NCBI GenBank assembly: GCA_012295275.1
Contig: CM022666.1
Span: forward strand, 5,000,867 to 5,064,866
DNA from: Chrysomallon squamiferum
Taxonomy: Eukaryota; Mollusca; Gastropoda; Neomphalida; Peltospiridae
DNA: 64,000 nucleotides
Direction of reading: 5' to 3'
A program made the position numbers and the translations under genes. Shown here piece after piece: positions 62,465 through 64,000 of the stretch. Under the pieces are notes generated by a model. It was not told the origin of the DNA. It saw nothing but the letters and a program-made list of their open reading frames with translations, and did no database searches. Position 1 is the first letter of the stretch; each line of letters starts with the position of its first letter.

Positions 62465-62541
62465 ATATTGTTGTTGTTGTTGTTATTGTTATTATTATTA
62501 TTGTTATTATTATGATTATTATTATGATTATTATTATTATG

Positions 62542-62582
<41 letters not shown>

Positions 62583-62585
62583 AAA
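62465..62585. repeat. GTT/ATT/ATG triplet array
   Basis: Inverse of 18,908-18,990, longer. Confidence 0.95.
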
Positions 62586-62635
62586 CATTACTGAATTTCC
62601 CTTCACTCCACTTTGACGTTTTCGCTGTTTGGCAG

Positions 62636-62671
62636 CCTGGTTTACCTCCCCTTGACTTGACTGAGAGACAG
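62636..62671 (+). other. Candidate 36-nt micro-exon, right arm
   Basis: TGTTTGGCAG|CCTGG and GAGACAG|GTAAGA enclose 36 bases in frame (PGLPPLDLTERQ). Counterpart of 18,572-18,607. Stronger donor than the left copy. Confidence 0.35.
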
Positions 62672-62749
62672 GTAAGAACCAGTGATTGTGAAAGACAATA
62701 TTTACTGTTACTAATATCCATGTCTATTTTTTACTTCTTTTTTTTTTGT

Positions 62750-63365
62750 TGAAGAACTGAGAATTTTATTTTATTTTATTGAAATAAAACTAAATTCCTG
62801 ATTTAACTAATAGATTAGGGAATCAAATCTTTGTACACATACAAACATAATATTTCAGAGGATCGGACGTATTTGTGAATATAAAACAGTTGATATCAAA
62901 TGAATATTTTCTGTGTGTCTGTGTGCAAACAATTGATGAGGGTGTGCCAATTGTGTTCCCAACCCCCACCGATCATTTCATGATATGACCTGAAGAAAAT
63001 ATCAGGCTTTAAATGTTGTTTTGTCTTGTTTTTCTTCAAAAATTATTCTTAACCTGACAAAACAGATGAGTTAAAGGATGAAAATAAAGTAAACAAAAAA
63101 CAAAAAATAAAAATATAAATATATACATACACACACATAAATATACATATATATATACATATAAGAACATATATATATACATATTTCTTTTTTAAGAACT
63201 CAGATTTTTATTTTATTTTATTGCAATGAAAAGTCCTGTTATGACACAGCTAAATTCCAGTTATATCTTATAGATTATGGAAGCAAATCTCTATACACAT
63301 ATGTAAATAATATCTCAGAGAAACTGATGTCCTTGTGAATATAAAACAATTCATATCAAATAAAA
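62750..63365 (-). repeat. About 170-bp duplicated segment, two copies
   Basis: 62,752-62,915 and 63,195-63,362 are diverged copies of the same segment (inverse of 18,335-18,505). About 280 bases of AT-rich sequence with a TATA/CATA run lie between. No gene. Confidence 0.75.
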
Positions 63366-63680
63366 TTTAAATTTAAACAAATATAAGAACAAAATATTAC
63401 ATTTATTATTCTCCTTAAGGATATTAAACACAGTCAGATATAGACAAATATAATCTGAGTTCTCACATAAACACAACTAAGACAAATGGACTTAGAGTTT
63501 TAAAATTATATTTGATAATATTTCTATGATGACTGAATACAATCTTTCATTTTCTATTTTTCATCTTCTTTATTTTTCTTCTGTATCTTCTTTCTTTCTC
63601 TCTGTTTACATAGGCCATGTTTCTATTGTTTAAGGAGGAAGACACGCCTTAATCTTTTAACAACGTGAACACAGACAGGC
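63365..63680 (-). repeat. Outer end of inverted duplication (right arm)
   Basis: Reverse complement of about 18,030-18,335. Homology stops near 63,680 (AACAACGTGAAC). Confidence 0.75.
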
Positions 63681-64000
63681 TGTTTGTGCAGTTTCATTAG
63701 TGTCGTTTCTCTTACTTTACCCTGGTTATGACCCTGGTGAGAAAAGGCAGTGAATCACATAACGTGACACGAAAACATCACACGTTTGGTCTATCCATCA
63801 AACAAGAAGTACATTACTTATTTCTCTGTTCCTTTATTATTGATTTTACAAGATATTTTATGGGTATGATCAGGTGGTTACCTAGTTTTTAGAAGTCATT
63901 CTGATTGTATAACTTATATTTATCTTTTTGTGTCTATTCTTTTTTCATTCATTCATTTTGTTTTACTTTAATTTTTATCATTTATTTAATTTTATTATTA
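63680..64000. other. Nothing recognised
   Basis: AT-rich sequence, no open frame of note and no match noticed elsewhere in the window. Confidence 0.5.

Overview
This window is eukaryotic nuclear DNA. It is AT-rich, packed with microsatellites, has spliced genes with GT/AG introns, and contains two 200-N assembly gaps. The only intact recognisable gene family is the tumour necrosis factor (TNF) ligand superfamily. The short type II membrane proteins with a cysteine-paired stalk, the FLYWCH/MULE fossil and the very large dinucleotide and trinucleotide arrays suggest an invertebrate, most likely a mollusc. The host assignment is inference.

Layout. 1-8.7 kb: two tandem copies (units A and B) of a block holding a CCAAT/TATA promoter, non-coding exons, an LTR-like segment with a primer-binding-like site, and local repeats. 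A decayed TNF copy sits between them (4.6-5.0 kb). 8.8-10.7 kb: TNF-like gene 1, apparently complete (264 codons after splicing), followed by a 0.7-kb ATT array. 10.7-15.4 kb: repeats and a duplicated candidate transmembrane exon on the minus strand. 15.4-22.1 kb: a scrambled, exon-duplicated, partly frameshifted copy of an unrecognised multi-exon gene on the plus strand. 22.2-33.7 kb: a tandem array of about 1.65-kb units and further dispersed repeats. 34.4-38.5 kb: TNF-like gene 2, with the same promoter block, an extra 5' non-coding exon and an in-frame stop in a skippable stalk exon. 39-48.9 kb: more copies of the same repeats and two further TNF relics (42.1 and 44.5 kb). 49-53.3 kb: direct repeats, a GGCACC inverted-repeat element, a decayed MULE transposase with a FLYWCH finger, and a separate transposase-like insertion. 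53.5-63.7 kb: the 18-33.7 kb blocks again, inverted and shortened, including a better-preserved terminal exon of the unrecognised gene at 54.05-54.37 kb.

The locus reads as a cluster in which [promoter block + TNF copy] has been duplicated at least four or five times. Two copies kept an intact TNF homology domain and the rest decayed. A large inverted duplication surrounds gene 2. The two surviving ligands share an almost identical cysteine stalk exon but differ in the membrane segment and in surface loops of the receptor-binding domain. Most open frames outside these genes are shadows of duplicated repeats. Nothing here was tested by alignment software; all homology statements come from reading the sequence.
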